Assembly: GCA_943331415.1 (NCBI GenBank)
Contig: CALQLM010000036.1
Span: 1-7,831 of the forward strand
From: Bifidobacterium breve
Lineage (GTDB): Bacteria; Actinomycetota; Actinomycetes; Mycobacteriales; Mycobacteriaceae
Reading direction: 5' to 3'
DNA length: 7,831 nucleotides
Position numbers and translations under genes: made by a program. The notes under the pieces were generated by a model that did not search any database, was not told the origin of the DNA, and worked only from the letters and a program-made list of their open reading frames with translations. Positions 1 to 7,666 of the stretch are shown here, in pieces; within the stretch, counting starts at the first letter, position 1; each line of letters begins with the position of its first letter.

Positions 1-711
1 CTCCCGGCGATTGGCGATATGCCGTTGGAGTTCCGGATCGACGAGGTGCTGGCCGGTGTTGGCCGAGTAGTCGAAGAGGTCGAAAAGTCGTTTACCCACC
101 AGCACGTGCTGCCACAGCGGAACCGGCCGGTGTTCGTCGACCACCACGGTGGTATCGCCGCGAACGGTCTTGATCCAGCCGCCGAATTCCTCGGCGTTGC
201 TCACCGTGGCCGAGAGACTGACCAGTCGCACATGTTCCGGGAGGTGCAGGATCACTTCCTCCCACACGGCGCCGCGCATCCGATCGGCGAGAAAGTGGAC
301 CTCGTCCATCACCACGTAGGAGAGACCCGCAAGCGCCTCGGAACCCGCGTACAACATGTTGCGCAGCACCTCGGTGGTCATCACCACCACCGGCGCATCC
401 CCATTGATCGACTGATCGCCGGTCAGCAGGCCGATCTTTTCCGACCCGTACCGGCGGACGAGGTCGTTGTGCTTCTGGTTACTCAGCGCCTTGATCGGCG
501 TGGTGTAGAAACACTTCTGCCCGGCCGCCAACGCGAGGTGGACTGCGAACTCCCCCACCACAGTCTTGCCCGCGCCGGTCGGAGCGCATACCAGGACACC
601 GTGGCCGCGCTCCAAGGCCTCACAGGACTCAACTTGGAACGGGTCGAGCGTGAAGCTCAACTGCCCGGCGAAGTCAGCGAGTTGCGGACCAGTCTCAGGT
701 GATGTCGTCAT
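1..711 (-). CDS. helY: HelY, Ski2-like DEAD/DEAH-box helicase (N-terminal part, runs off the left edge)
   Basis: The minus strand is open from ATG 711-709 to base 1, giving 237 codons with no stop; the rest lies outside the window. Superfamily 2 helicase motifs appear in order: Q-motif-like LDPFQVES (22-29), Walker A APTGAGKT (43-50), motif Ia [10 protein letters not shown] (71-80), TTEVLRNM (112-119), Walker B DEVH (136-139) and motif III SAT (167-169). This spacing and the DEVH box fit the Ski2/Mtr4 (DOB1-like) family, whose mycobacterial member is HelY (about 900 residues in M. tuberculosis). It is an ATP-dependent nucleic-acid helicase; its cellular role in mycobacteria is poorly defined. 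The start overlaps the end of tatC by 17 bases, so it is probably co-transcribed and translationally coupled. No strong ribosome-binding site is visible ahead of the ATG. Identification is from motifs and gene order. Confidence 0.95.
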   Translation of the reverse strand, partial: MTTSPETGPQLADFAGQLSFTLDPFQVESCEALERGHGVLVCAPTGAGKTVVGEFAVHLALAAGQKCFYTTPIKALSNQKHNDLVRRYGSEKIGLLTGDQSINGDAPVVVMTTEVLRNMLYAGSEALAGLSYVVMDEVHFLADRMRGAVWEEVILHLPEHVRLVSLSATVSNAEEFGGWIKTVRGDTTVVVDEHRPVPLWQHVLVGKRLFDLFDYSANTGQHLVDPELQRHIANRRE

Positions 712-1639
712 GCTCGGGCCCCGTCCCCGCCGAAGTGGCCACCGGGGTCGGGGACTCAATGGGTGCCGCCTGATCATCAGGCACGGCGATCTCGTTTTCC
801 CGCTTGGCTTTTCGCTTATCGTTTAGATGGGCGATTTGGATCGCAAACTCCAACAGCAGAGTTAACGCCACACCCAGAGCCAGCATCGAGAACGGATCCG
901 AACCCGGCGTTGCGATCGCGGCAAACGCGAACACACCGAAAATGAGTCCACGCCGCCAGGACTTCAGTTTCTCGTAACTGAGCACACCGATCACGTTGAG
1001 CATGATGATCAACAGCGGAAACTCGAAGCTCACCCCGAATACGAGCAGCAGGTTGATCAGAAACCCGAAATAGCGGTCACCGGAGAGTGCGGTGACCTGA
1101 ACGTCACTACCGACCGTCAACAGGAAGTAGAGGGCTTTCGACAGGACGACATAGGCGAGCACCGCACCACCGACGAACAGTGTCGCGCCCGACACCACGA
1201 AGGCGAAAGCGAAGCGACGTTCGTTGCGGTACAGACCCGGGGTGATGAAGGCCCAGAGTTCATAGAGCCAAATCGGACAAGCCAGCACGATTCCCGCAGT
1301 CAGCCCGACCTTGAGTCGCAACATGAATTGATCGAACGGCGCAGTCGCCAGCAGTCGACACCCACCGTCGGCGCTGATATCGGCGCGGGCCGACTGTGGT
1401 AGCGCGCAGTAGGGCTCACGCAGAAGTTCGCCCAGACTCTCCATTCCGAAGAACCCGTGGCTGTACCAGACGAAGCCCACGATGGTGGTCAGCGCGACAG
1501 CGCCCACCGAGATCAGTAGCCGGGTCCGCAACTCCCGAACGTGCTCGACGAGGGACATGGTGCCGTCGGGGTTGGTTCGGGCACGCCGCTGTCGCGGGTC
1601 CAGTCGGGAGAAGAATGTGGGGGTGCGCACGGCGTTCAC
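695..1639 (-). CDS. tatC: Sec-independent protein translocase subunit TatC
   Basis: TatC is the membrane receptor of the twin-arginine translocase. It binds the RR signal peptide of folded exported proteins and recruits TatA. The 314 residues contain the N-terminal [13 protein letters not shown] stretch (29-41; E36-L37-R38 match the signal-binding ELR motif), [14 protein letters not shown] (129-142) and Glu206 in the VSFEFP segment, the usual intramembrane glutamate. Hydrophobic segments near 41-58, 111-131, 145-168, 191-219, 230-245 and 251-270 fit six membrane helices. A mycobacterial-type periplasmic insert with cysteines 78 and 94 lies between helices one and two. The charged C-terminal tail is variable in the family. 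The start is GTG at 1639 with GAGG nine bases ahead; a second GTG at codon 4 is possible. It lies 35 bp after tatA. Confidence 0.97.
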   Translation of the reverse strand: MNAVRTPTFFSRLDPRQRRARTNPDGTMSLVEHVRELRTRLLISVGAVALTTIVGFVWYSHGFFGMESLGELLREPYCALPQSARADISADGGCRLLATAPFDQFMLRLKVGLTAGIVLACPIWLYELWAFITPGLYRNERRFAFAFVVSGATLFVGGAVLAYVVLSKALYFLLTVGSDVQVTALSGDRYFGFLINLLLVFGVSFEFPLLIIMLNVIGVLSYEKLKSWRRGLIFGVFAFAAIATPGSDPFSMLALGVALTLLLEFAIQIAHLNDKRKAKRENEIAVPDDQAAPIESPTPVATSAGTGPEHDDIT

Positions 1640-1643
1640 CTAG

Positions 1644-1659
1644 CGGCGCCTCGGCGCCG
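1644..1659 (-). promoter_or_regulatory. Hairpin in the tatA-tatC gap that carries the tatC ribosome-binding site
   Basis: On the transcribed strand CGGCGC (1659-1654) pairs with GCGCCG (1649-1644) around a four-base loop CGAG. The best Shine-Dalgarno match for tatC, GAGG (1652-1649), spans the loop and the closing base of the stem, nine bases ahead of the GTG. The structure is read directly from the sequence. That it tunes TatC output relative to TatA is inference. There is no U-run, so it does not look like an intrinsic terminator. Confidence 0.4.
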
Positions 1660-1674
1660 GCTGTACCTGTCGGT

Positions 1675-1938
1675 TCAGGCCGGCCGGACGTCGGTCTGGT
1701 TGGGCGCTGGCGGGGTGACCGGCGTTTCGACACGCTCGGAGGACACCTGCGTGGCAGGTTGAGCGGGAGCGACGTGAGTGTCCGTCGTGCTCTCTGCCTG
1801 CAGTTCCCGCATCTCTGACTTGAAGATGCGCATTGATTTGCCCATTGACCGCGCCGCATCGGGCAACTTCTTCGCCCCGAAAAGCACGACGGCCACGGCA
1901 AGAAGGATCAACCAGTGCCACGGACTGAAACTGCCCAT
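1675..1938 (-). CDS. tatA: Sec-independent protein translocase subunit TatA
   Basis: TatA oligomerises to form the translocation element of the Tat exporter. The 87 residues have the family plan: a short N-terminus, one membrane helix (about 7-20, [14 protein letters not shown]), the hinge F20-G21, the [14 protein letters not shown] amphipathic helix (23-36 and on to about 45), then an acidic and proline-rich, probably disordered tail. The FGAKKLP motif (20-26) is diagnostic. The start is ATG 1938-1936 with a strong GGGAGG (1950-1945) six bases ahead. Length is close to the roughly 83 residues of the M. tuberculosis protein. TatA versus TatE/TatB cannot be separated strictly from sequence, but the linkage to tatC supports TatA. 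It follows pafC by 64 bp, which hold a possible promoter of its own. Confidence 0.96.
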   Translation of the reverse strand: MGSFSPWHWLILLAVAVVLFGAKKLPDAARSMGKSMRIFKSEMRELQAESTTDTHVAPAQPATQVSSERVETPVTPPAPNQTDVRPA

Positions 1939-1963
1939 CAGTTACCTCCCAGATGTCGGTTCG

Positions 1964-1969
1964 ATGCTA
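1964..1969 (-). promoter_or_regulatory. Candidate -10 element for tatA-tatC
   Basis: TAGCAT on the minus strand fits the mycobacterial SigA -10 pattern TANNNT. It lies in the pafC-tatA gap and would place a start site near 1957, leaving about 19 untranslated bases that include the tatA GGGAGG. No convincing -35 hexamer is seen, which is common in mycobacteria. This is a pattern match only. Confidence 0.35.
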
Positions 1970-2002
1970 CCGCACATGGCCGTTGGAGAACCCGGACCTG
2001 AC

Positions 2003-2968
2003 TCAGCCGTCGAGATCGGCGTAGGCCGCCAGTGCGGCGGCTGCCGCCTGCTGCACGCTGCGGACCAGACTCGCCGGCGCGAGCACCTGGACGTCCGGCC
2101 CGAAACCCAGGATCAGACGGGTCATCCACTCCTCCGCGGCGAATGTCATGGCGGCCTCGCAGTAACCGTCGGGCAGTTCGCGGAGTACTCGCATCGGGAA
2201 GTACTCCAGCATCCACGCCGCCCGCGGGCCGACGCGCAGGGTCGCCGCCGGCAGCGAGGGGTCGGCATCGAACAGCGCGGTGTTGGGCGGGGCCCCGACG
2301 ACCGGCGGGGGCGGCGCGGCCGCCTCGCTGAGCACCTCGGCATCGACGATCCGGTCGAACCGGAACAACCGCACCCCCTCCGCATCGCGGCACCAGCCCT
2401 CCAGATAGCTGTGATCGCCGACGAGAACAACGCGGATCGGGTCGACGATCCGACGCGACAGCGCATCTCGAGATGCCGAGTAGTACTCGATCGCCAGAGC
2501 GTGCCGGTCCCGTACCGCAGCCCGCACCGCCGCGGCCCCGTCACTCTCCGCCGGCGCGGGTTCATCGACGGCGGCCGGCACATCGTCGTCAATCACCGTT
2601 CCGGCGGCGGCCTCGATTTTGGCGATCGCGCTGCGTGCGGCGGCGGGGTCAAGCACGCCGGGGATATCAGCGAGTGCACGCAGTGCCACCAGGAGGCCGG
2701 TGGCCTCCGGTGAGGTCAGCCGCAGCGGCCGGTCCATCCCCGCCGAGAAGGTGACTTCGATAGTGTCACCGGACATTTCGAAGTCGATCAGATCGCCGGG
2801 GCCGTAACCGGGCAGGCCACACAGCCAGAGCTGGTTGAGGTCCTGTTCCAGTTGCTTGCGGGTCACCCCGAGATCGGCGGCCGCTTTGGCATAGGTGGTC
2901 CTGGGATTCGCCTGGAAATAGGGAACCATGTTGAGCAGCCGCATAAGGCGGGTGGAAACCGGTGTCAT
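2003..2968 (-). CDS. pafC: PafC, WYL-domain transcriptional regulator
   Basis: PafC works with PafB as an activator of the RecA/LexA-independent DNA-damage response in mycobacteria; this role is known from M. smegmatis work, not from this sequence. The 321 residues show a winged-helix-type N-terminus (about 4-75, with DLGVTRKQLEQDLNQLW at 32-48 as the likely recognition region). A Glu/Ala/Pro-rich linker follows (about 120-145), then a WYL domain (about 150-213) with SYLEGWC (187-193) and RLFRFDRIVDAEVL (200-213), and a C-terminal WCX-like segment (about 245-315). The canonical W-Y-L triplet is replaced by S-Y-L-E, as in M. tuberculosis PafC (about 316 residues). The start is ATG 2968, four bases after the pafB stop. 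A GGTGA (2977-2973) just ahead could act as a weak ribosome-binding site. Confidence 0.95.
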   Translation of the reverse strand: MTPVSTRLMRLLNMVPYFQANPRTTYAKAAADLGVTRKQLEQDLNQLWLCGLPGYGPGDLIDFEMSGDTIEVTFSAGMDRPLRLTSPEATGLLVALRALADIPGVLDPAAARSAIAKIEAAAGTVIDDDVPAAVDEPAPAESDGAAAVRAAVRDRHALAIEYYSASRDALSRRIVDPIRVVLVGDHSYLEGWCRDAEGVRLFRFDRIVDAEVLSEAAAPPPPVVGAPPNTALFDADPSLPAATLRVGPRAAWMLEYFPMRVLRELPDGYCEAAMTFAAEEWMTRLILGFGPDVQVLAPASLVRSVQQAAAAALAAYADLDG

Positions 2969-2972
2969 AGCA

Positions 2973-3959
2973 TCACCGAGCCTCAGCTTGGGCGGTCAGC
3001 CGCGCCAGCACGTCCTCGCGCAATGATGCGGGTTCGAGCACCAGTGCGTCGACACCGTATCCGGCGATCTCGCGGGCCAACCGGTCGAGCGCGCCAACAT
3101 CGATGTCGATGATGTCGCCCTCCCGACCGCCGATGCTGCGACGACCGCTCACGTGCCCCGCGCGGCGCAGCGCGGTGGCATGCCCGTCGGCCACCCACAC
3201 CAGCGCCTGACCTCCGCTGGACGTCTCACCGATGGCCTGATCCACGATTGCCCGCAGATTGACCCCGTCGGGACGGGTGACCGCACCCTCGGACCCACTG
3301 GTTTTGACGTCGGGTCCGATTCGCGAGAGCCGAAATATCCGGGTCGCCTCCCGGTCCCGATCGTGACCCACCAGGTACCAACGTCCCATCGCGGTGACCA
3401 CTCCCCAGGGTTCCACCGTGCGTTCGGTGTAGGGCTCGACCGGGGTGGGCCGATGCTGGAACTGCACCGCCTGCCCGGCGTTGATGGCGGCCAGCAGGAC
3501 TCCGAGCGCGTCCTCGGAACCCCGCAGGCCCATCGGACCGATCCCGGTGGTGATGGCAACGCCGGCTGCGGGGTCGACGTCCACGCCGGCCGCCCGCAAC
3601 TTCAGCAATGCACCCTGTGCGGCGGTGATCCGCTCGGGCGACTCCCATAGTTTGGTGGCGACGGCGACGGCCGCGGCCTCATCGCGGGTCAGGTCGATAT
3701 CGGGCAATGCGTAGGCATCCTGCTTGATGCGGTAGCCCTCCGCTGGATCGAAATTGGACACTCTGCCGGTCTCCAGTGGGATGCCGAGATCGCGTAACTC
3801 AGCCTTATCCCGCTCGAACATCCGGGAGAACGCCTCGTCGGTCGGACATTCGGCATAGCCGGCCACACTGGCCCGGATCCGCTCGGCGGTCAGATACCCG
3901 CGGGTGGAGAGCAGCGCGATGACCAGGTTCATCAACCGCTCGACTTTGGAGAACGCCAC
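2973..3959 (-). CDS. pafB: PafB, WYL-domain transcriptional regulator
   Basis: PafB is the partner of PafC in the mycobacterial DNA-damage activator PafBC. The start chosen is GTG 3959 (328 residues), because the family begins M-(A)-x-SKVERLxNLVIALL and M. tuberculosis PafB is 332 residues. An in-frame ATG at 4061 would add 34 residues and run back into the end of pafA, without family support. An N-terminal helix-turn-helix (about 5-65) includes AFSRMFERDKAELRDLGIPL (43-62). The WYL domain (about 150-215) has GRWYLVGHDRD (192-202) with a true W194-Y195-L196, and TRIFRLSRI (206-214). A C-terminal WCX region follows, ending in a LEPASLREDVLARL helix (308-321). There is no strong Shine-Dalgarno; a TAAGGT promoter element lies seven bases ahead, which suggests a leaderless start. 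Confidence 0.96.
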   Translation of the reverse strand: MAFSKVERLMNLVIALLSTRGYLTAERIRASVAGYAECPTDEAFSRMFERDKAELRDLGIPLETGRVSNFDPAEGYRIKQDAYALPDIDLTRDEAAAVAVATKLWESPERITAAQGALLKLRAAGVDVDPAAGVAITTGIGPMGLRGSEDALGVLLAAINAGQAVQFQHRPTPVEPYTERTVEPWGVVTAMGRWYLVGHDRDREATRIFRLSRIGPDVKTSGSEGAVTRPDGVNLRAIVDQAIGETSSGGQALVWVADGHATALRRAGHVSGRRSIGGREGDIIDIDVGALDRLAREIAGYGVDALVLEPASLREDVLARLTAQAEAR

Positions 3960-3966
3960 GCGCTCA

Positions 3967-3972
3967 ACCTTA
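3967..3972 (-). promoter_or_regulatory. Candidate leaderless promoter (-10) for pafB
   Basis: TAAGGT on the minus strand fits TANNNT and sits in the 41-bp pafA-pafB gap. Seven bases separate it from the GTG of pafB, so transcription would begin at or next to the start codon. The same TANNNT-N7-GTG arrangement precedes pafA. The AGG inside it could alternatively serve as a weak ribosome-binding site. Confidence 0.4.
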
Positions 3973-4000
3973 GCGGCAAACACCGCCCCAGCCGGGCGAC

Positions 4001-5359
4001 TCACATACTGGCGATGAGCCGTTTCACTCGCTCGTCGGAGGAGCGGAACGGGTCCTTGCACAACACCGTGCGCTGCGCCTGATCGTTGAGCTTGAGATGC
4101 ACCCAGTCCACAGTGAAGTCACGGCCGGCTTCCTGGGCGGCACTGATGAACTCGCCGCGAAGCTTGGCCCGCGTGGTCTGCGGCGGGGTGTCGACGGCGG
4201 CTTCAATATCCTCATCGGTGGTGACCCGGGCCGCCAGCCCTTTGCGCTGCAGGATGTCGAACACGCCGCGGCCACGTTTGATGTCGTGATAAGCCAGGTC
4301 GAGTTGGCTGATCTTGGGGTCCGACAGTTCCATGCTGTAGCGGTCCTGGTAACGCTGGAACAGTTTGCGCTTGATCACCCAGTCGATCTCGGTGTCGACC
4401 TTGGCGAAGTCCTGGCTCTCGACCGCGTCGAGCTGGCGACCCCACAGGTCGACCACCTGCTCGATCTGGGTGTTGGGCTCGCGCGACTGCAGGTACTCGA
4501 CGGCGCGGGCGTAATACTCGCGCTGAATGTCCAGCGCACTGGCCTGCCGTCCACCGGCCAGCCGCACCGGCCGGCGCCCGGTCAGATCATGGCTGACCTC
4601 GCGGATGGCGCGGATCGGATTGTCCAGGGAGAAGTCGCGGAACGGCACACCCGCCTCGATCATCTCCAGCACCAGGGAGGCGGATCCGACCTTGAGCATG
4701 GTCGTGGTCTCGCTCATGTTGGAATCGCCGACGATCACGTGCAGGCGCCGGTACTTCTCGGCGTCCGCGTGCGGCTCATCCCGGGTGTTGATGATCGGAC
4801 GCGATCGAGTGGTGGCGCTGGAAACGCCCTCCCAAATGTGCTCGGCACGCTGAGACAGGCAAAACGTGGCGGCTTTCGGGGTCTGCAGGACCTTGCCGGC
4901 ACCGCAGATCAGCTGTCGGGTGACCAGGAACGGCAACAGCACGTCGGAGATCCGGGAGAACTCTCCGGCCCGCACGATCAGATAATTCTCGTGACAGCCA
5001 TAGGAGTTGCCGGCAGAGTCGGTGTTGTTCTTGAACAGGTAGATATCTCCGCCGATGCCCTCATCGGCCAACCGCTGTTCGGCGTCAATGAGGAGGTCTT
5101 CCAGCACCCGCTCGCCCGCGCGGTCGTGCGTGACCAGCTGGATCAGGTTGTCGCACTCGGCCGTCGCGTACTCCGGGTGGCTGCCGACGTCGAGGTACAG
5201 CCGCGCTCCATTGCGCAGGAAGACGTTGGAACTGCGGCCCCAGGACACCACGCGCCGAAACAGATACCGGGCGACCTCGTCCGGGCTGAGCCGCCGATGA
5301 CCGTGGAATGTGCAGGTGACACCGAACTCGGTTTCGATGCCCATGATTCTGCGCTGCAC
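4001..5359 (-). CDS. pafA: PafA, Pup-protein ligase (proteasome accessory factor A)
   Basis: PafA phosphorylates the C-terminal glutamate of Pup with ATP and joins it by an isopeptide bond to lysines of target proteins, marking them for the proteasome. It belongs to the carboxylate-amine ligase (glutamine synthetase-like) superfamily. The start is GTG 5359, giving 452 residues, the length of the M. tuberculosis protein, and the expected N-terminus (V/M)[14 protein letters not shown]. An upstream ATG at 5446 would add 29 residues without homology. Visible family residues are Glu9 and Glu11 (IETEFG, metal binding), Asp57 in [15 protein letters not shown] (the catalytic base position), the [18 protein letters not shown] block, [16 protein letters not shown], and a conserved C-terminus ending [10 protein letters not shown]. 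There is no clear Shine-Dalgarno; a TANNNT box seven bases ahead suggests a leaderless mRNA. Confidence 0.98.
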   Translation of the reverse strand: MQRRIMGIETEFGVTCTFHGHRRLSPDEVARYLFRRVVSWGRSSNVFLRNGARLYLDVGSHPEYATAECDNLIQLVTHDRAGERVLEDLLIDAEQRLADEGIGGDIYLFKNNTDSAGNSYGCHENYLIVRAGEFSRISDVLLPFLVTRQLICGAGKVLQTPKAATFCLSQRAEHIWEGVSSATTRSRPIINTRDEPHADAEKYRRLHVIVGDSNMSETTTMLKVGSASLVLEMIEAGVPFRDFSLDNPIRAIREVSHDLTGRRPVRLAGGRQASALDIQREYYARAVEYLQSREPNTQIEQVVDLWGRQLDAVESQDFAKVDTEIDWVIKRKLFQRYQDRYSMELSDPKISQLDLAYHDIKRGRGVFDILQRKGLAARVTTDEDIEAAVDTPPQTTRAKLRGEFISAAQEAGRDFTVDWVHLKLNDQAQRTVLCKDPFRSSDERVKRLIASM

Positions 5360-5366
5360 GGAACCG

Positions 5367-5372
5367 AGACTA
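5367..5372 (-). promoter_or_regulatory. Candidate leaderless promoter (-10) for pafA
   Basis: TAGTCT on the minus strand matches TANNNT and is followed by seven bases and then the GTG of pafA. No Shine-Dalgarno sequence is evident in those seven bases, which favours a leaderless start. No -35 match was found. The spacing is identical to that at pafB. Confidence 0.4.
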
Positions 5373-5446
5373 CTGGTCGCCGGTCGGTCTTGGTGGGCCA
5401 GCCACCCGGAAAAGGCTGAATCGGGCAGCGAACCCACAGGGGGCAA

Positions 5447-5460
5447 CCGCGGCGCCGCGG
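5447..5460. repeat. 14-bp perfect palindrome between prcA and pafA
   Basis: CCGCGGCGCCGCGG reads the same on both strands. It lies 14 bases past the prcA stop codon. As RNA it could fold to a five-pair stem with a GCGC loop, but no U-run follows, so a classical terminator is not supported. It might be an mRNA-end or factor-dependent terminator hairpin, an operator, or chance in GC-rich DNA. Confidence 0.35.
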
Positions 5461-5473
5461 GGCGACCCGGGAC

Positions 5474-6250
5474 TTACGATCCCGCCTCGGCGGAGGTGTC
5501 CGTACCGATGGCGGGCGGGTCATCGGATTCGGGCAGCATGGCTTCCAGCGCCGGACGGGAGATCCGCCGGAAGGCACGGCGCGGCCGGGTGGCATCGAGG
5601 ATCGCCACCTCCAACGTGGCGGGACCTAACACGCGGGGTTCGGCAGCCGGCGTGGCATTGCCCGCAGTGCTGGTGATGCCGGCCCGGAGCGCGCCGACTG
5701 CGATGCGAACCGCCTCGTCCAGTTCGGCATTCGCGGAGTAGGTCTCTTTGAGTGCGTTCGCGATCGGTTCGGTGGTGCCGCCCATCACCACGAAATCGGG
5801 CTCATCGGCAATCGACCCGTCGTAAGTGATGCGGTAAATCTCCGGTGCCTTGGATTCCCCATAGTGGGCCACTTCGGCGACACACAGTTCGACTTCGTAG
5901 GGCTTGGCCTGTTCGGTGAAGATGGTTCCGAGCGTTTGGGCATAGACGTTCGCCAATTGCCGACCCGTCACATCACGACGGTCGTAGGCGTATCCACGGG
6001 TGTCGGCGTACTGAATTCCGCCTCGGCGCAAGCTGTCGAATTCGTTGAAGCGGCCGACGGCGGCGAACCCGACCCGGTCGTAGATCTCGCTGACTTTCTG
6101 CAGCGAGCGTGAAGGATTCTCAGCGACGAATAACACCCCACCGGCGTAGGCCAACGTCACCACACTGCGACCCCGGGCAATGCCTTTGCGGGCAAGCTCC
6201 GAGCGCTCACGCATCGCCTGCTCAGGAGAGATGAAATACGGAAAGCTCAT
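5474..6250 (-). CDS. prcA: Proteasome alpha subunit PrcA
   Basis: PrcA forms the two outer heptameric rings of the 20S proteasome. It gates substrate entry and docks the Mpa ATPase. The 258 residues begin [20 protein letters not shown] as in M. tuberculosis PrcA (248 residues); this N-terminus forms the gate. Family blocks include [16 protein letters not shown] (37-52), [20 protein letters not shown] (82-101) and [21 protein letters not shown] (143-163). The extra length comes from a region around 191-210 that looks longer than in M. tuberculosis and from a variable acidic C-terminus. It lacks the propeptide and catalytic threonine, as alpha subunits do. The start is ATG 6250, overlapping the prcB stop in ATGA, with no strong ribosome-binding site, so translational coupling to prcB is likely. 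The stop is TAA. Confidence 0.98.
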   Translation of the reverse strand: MSFPYFISPEQAMRERSELARKGIARGRSVVTLAYAGGVLFVAENPSRSLQKVSEIYDRVGFAAVGRFNEFDSLRRGGIQYADTRGYAYDRRDVTGRQLANVYAQTLGTIFTEQAKPYEVELCVAEVAHYGESKAPEIYRITYDGSIADEPDFVVMGGTTEPIANALKETYSANAELDEAVRIAVGALRAGITSTAGNATPAAEPRVLGPATLEVAILDATRPRRAFRRISRPALEAMLPESDDPPAIGTDTSAEAGS

Positions 6251-7158
6251 GAGTCGGCCCGCGGCGCCACGTTGCTCGGCCCCGTGCCAGGGCCGAATTC
6301 GTCGGTACGCGTGCGAACGGCAATCACCTCGCGCGCAAGACGTTCGATCCGTTCCCCCGTCACTTCAAGCGCTCCGCCGGCTTCAATGGTGACCGCCGTC
6401 GGGAAGATACCCCGGACCAGATCCGGCCCGCCGGTCGCCGAGTCGTCGTCGGCGGCGTCGTACAGGGCCTCAACCGCGACCTTCAGTGCCGAATCGGCAT
6501 CTGCCACAGCGGGATACAGTTTCTTCATCGACGCTTTAGCGAACAGCGAGCCTGAGCCCACCGCCTGGTAACCCTCCTCCTCGATATGCCAGCCCCCGGC
6601 GGCGTCGAAGGACACGATCCGCCCCGCGGCATTCGAATCAGAATCGTCGAGGTCGTAGCCCACAAGAAGTGGTAGCGCGACAAAGCCCTGCAACGCTGCA
6701 CCCAGGTTGCCGCGCACCATGATCGCCAGCCGATTCACCTTGCCGGCGAACGTCATCGGAACGCCTTCGAGCTTCTCGTAATGCTCGAGCTCGACGGCGT
6801 ACAGCCGGGCGAACTCGACCGCCAGCGCCGCGGTGCCGGCAATGCCGGTCGCGGTGTAATCGTCAGTGATATAGACCTTCTGTACATCGCGGCCGGCGAT
6901 CATATTGCCCTGGGTGGAACGCCTGTCCCCCGCGATCAGCACCCCGCCCGGATAGCGCAGGGCGACGATAGTCGTCCCGTGCGCCAGTGACTCGCCTGCG
7001 GACAATCCAGCACCGTCCGGCAACCCGCCGCTGGTCGGGAGGAGATCCGGAGCTTGGCGACGCAGGAACTCAGAGAACGACGACGAGTCCGCGTAGCGGG
7101 AGAAGGATCCGGTCAGGGGCGAATTGGTGGCCAGTCGATCAGGAGACTGCCAGGTCAC
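6247..7158 (-). CDS. prcB: Proteasome beta subunit PrcB (catalytic)
   Basis: PrcB forms the inner heptameric rings and carries the protease active site. The 303 residues start with a 61-residue propeptide that is removed autocatalytically. The mature N-terminus would be Thr62 in [14 protein letters not shown] (59-72), with the family's catalytic partners Asp78 (GDRRS) and Lys94 ([10 protein letters not shown]). Other blocks are GNMIAGR (84-90), [15 protein letters not shown] (194-208) and [20 protein letters not shown] (231-250). The start is GTG 7158, overlapping the pup stop in GTGA, so it is coupled to pup; the initial TW matches the M. tuberculosis protein. The first 37 codons are repeated near the right edge of the window (7698-7808). 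Confidence 0.98.
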   Translation of the reverse strand: MTWQSPDRLATNSPLTGSFSRYADSSSFSEFLRRQAPDLLPTSGGLPDGAGLSAGESLAHGTTIVALRYPGGVLIAGDRRSTQGNMIAGRDVQKVYITDDYTATGIAGTAALAVEFARLYAVELEHYEKLEGVPMTFAGKVNRLAIMVRGNLGAALQGFVALPLLVGYDLDDSDSNAAGRIVSFDAAGGWHIEEEGYQAVGSGSLFAKASMKKLYPAVADADSALKVAVEALYDAADDDSATGGPDLVRGIFPTAVTIEAGGALEVTGERIERLAREVIAVRTRTDEFGPGTGPSNVAPRADS

Positions 7159-7181
7159 TGTCCGCCCTTTTGGACGTAGGC
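7049..7181. repeat. Direct repeat copy 1 (pup 3' end and prcB 5' end)
   Basis: This 133-bp segment recurs at 7699-7831 in the same orientation with three mismatches (7057 G/A, 7069 C/T, 7099 G/C), so 130 of 133 bases match. This copy is embedded in intact prcB and pup. The last 82 bases, which include the pup 3' end and the first 19 prcB codons, are identical. Confidence 0.95.
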
Positions 7182-7349
7182 TCGGACGAAGTCCTCAGCG
7201 TTTTCCTCGAGTACGTCATCGATCTCGTCGAGTAGGTCGTCGGTCTCCGCGGCCAGCTTTTCACGACGCTCCTGCCCGCCAGCCCCGTCGCCGGCGGCAC
7301 CGTCATCGTCACCGCCACCGCCACCACGCGTGGTCTGTTCCTGGGCCAT
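7155..7349 (-). CDS. pup: Prokaryotic ubiquitin-like protein Pup
   Basis: Pup is the small disordered protein tag attached by PafA to lysines of proteasome substrates. It is 64 residues, the same length as in M. tuberculosis. It has the N-terminal MAQEQT and oligoglycine/aspartate stretch (9-16), the coiled-coil-forming core [20 protein letters not shown] (26-45) that binds Mpa, and the C-terminus [10 protein letters not shown]. The last residue is Gln, so this Pup must be deamidated to Glu by Dop before PafA can use it. The start is ATG 7349 with AGGAGG (7360-7355) five bases ahead. It heads the pup-prcB-prcA unit. No dop is seen upstream in this window. Confidence 0.98.
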   Translation of the reverse strand: MAQEQTTRGGGGGDDDGAAGDGAGGQERREKLAAETDDLLDEIDDVLEENAEDFVRAYVQKGGQ

Positions 7350-7666
7350 CGCTGCCTCCTGCTCTCGTCAGCGGCCAACCGTCGGCCACCACAGTACCGT
7401 CCGGGCCTCACTCGTTGGATCGGCAGGTCCGCGGGTTTCGCGACCCCAGGTGCCCTGTCCACCGTCACCGGTCAGGACACTGCTGCGCCATCGCCGATGT
7501 TACCTGCACAACCGCGGTCACCCTGGCTCTGCGGCGTAGGCAGAGATCTCGACCACCAGGGTGAGTTCGGCCGCATCTGAGCTGACCCCCGGACCAGTCA
7601 TACCGACCGGCCTCCAGACGAACCCCAAAGGACATAGGTTGCCTCTCAGACCAAGAGGAGGACGAC
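7350..7666. other. 317-bp region upstream of pup without a convincing gene
   Basis: The three minus-strand frames were read through most of this stretch for a dop C-terminus and none was recognised. Short open frames on both strands show no family resemblance. It holds the pup ribosome-binding site, two TANNNT matches facing pup, and, at the right end, a TAGGTT box (7635-7640) and an AGAGGAGG motif facing the plus strand. A small inverted repeat, CCTCT (7642-7646) and AGAGG (7654-7658), covers part of that motif. No tRNA or terminator was recognised. Confidence 0.5.
7391..7396 (-). promoter_or_regulatory. Candidate -10 element for the pup-prcB-prcA unit
   Basis: TACTGT on the minus strand fits TANNNT and would start a transcript near 7384, about 35 bases before pup and upstream of its AGGAGG. 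A second match, TAACAT at 7502-7497, lies farther out. No -35 consensus supports either one. If the upstream region is misassembled, the promoter may differ in the true genome. Confidence 0.3.

Noticed and set aside
19..702. 227-codon open frame on the plus strand
   Set aside because: It is antisense to the HelY coding region, which carries all the expected helicase motifs.
1778..2713. 311-codon open frame on the plus strand
   Set aside because: It lies opposite tatA and pafC, has the low-complexity Arg/Gly/His-rich composition typical of antisense frames, and shows no family motif.
3960..4061. N-terminal extension of pafB to ATG 4061
   Set aside because: It would add 34 residues that overlap pafA and have no counterpart in M. 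tuberculosis PafB. The GTG at 3959 matches the family start.
4097..5419. 440-codon open frame on the plus strand
   Set aside because: It is fully antisense to pafA, whose protein matches its family end to end. Long antisense open frames are expected in high-GC DNA with strong third-position bias.
5360..5446. N-terminal extension of pafA to ATG 5446
   Set aside because: The family begins at [12 protein letters not shown]. The extra 29 residues cross the candidate promoter and have no homology.
7642..7658. CCTCT/AGAGG hairpin that could hide the plus-strand Shine-Dalgarno at 7654-7661
   Set aside because: The stem has only five pairs, and the predicted start site from TAGGTT would fall within or after its left arm, so it may not be in the transcript.
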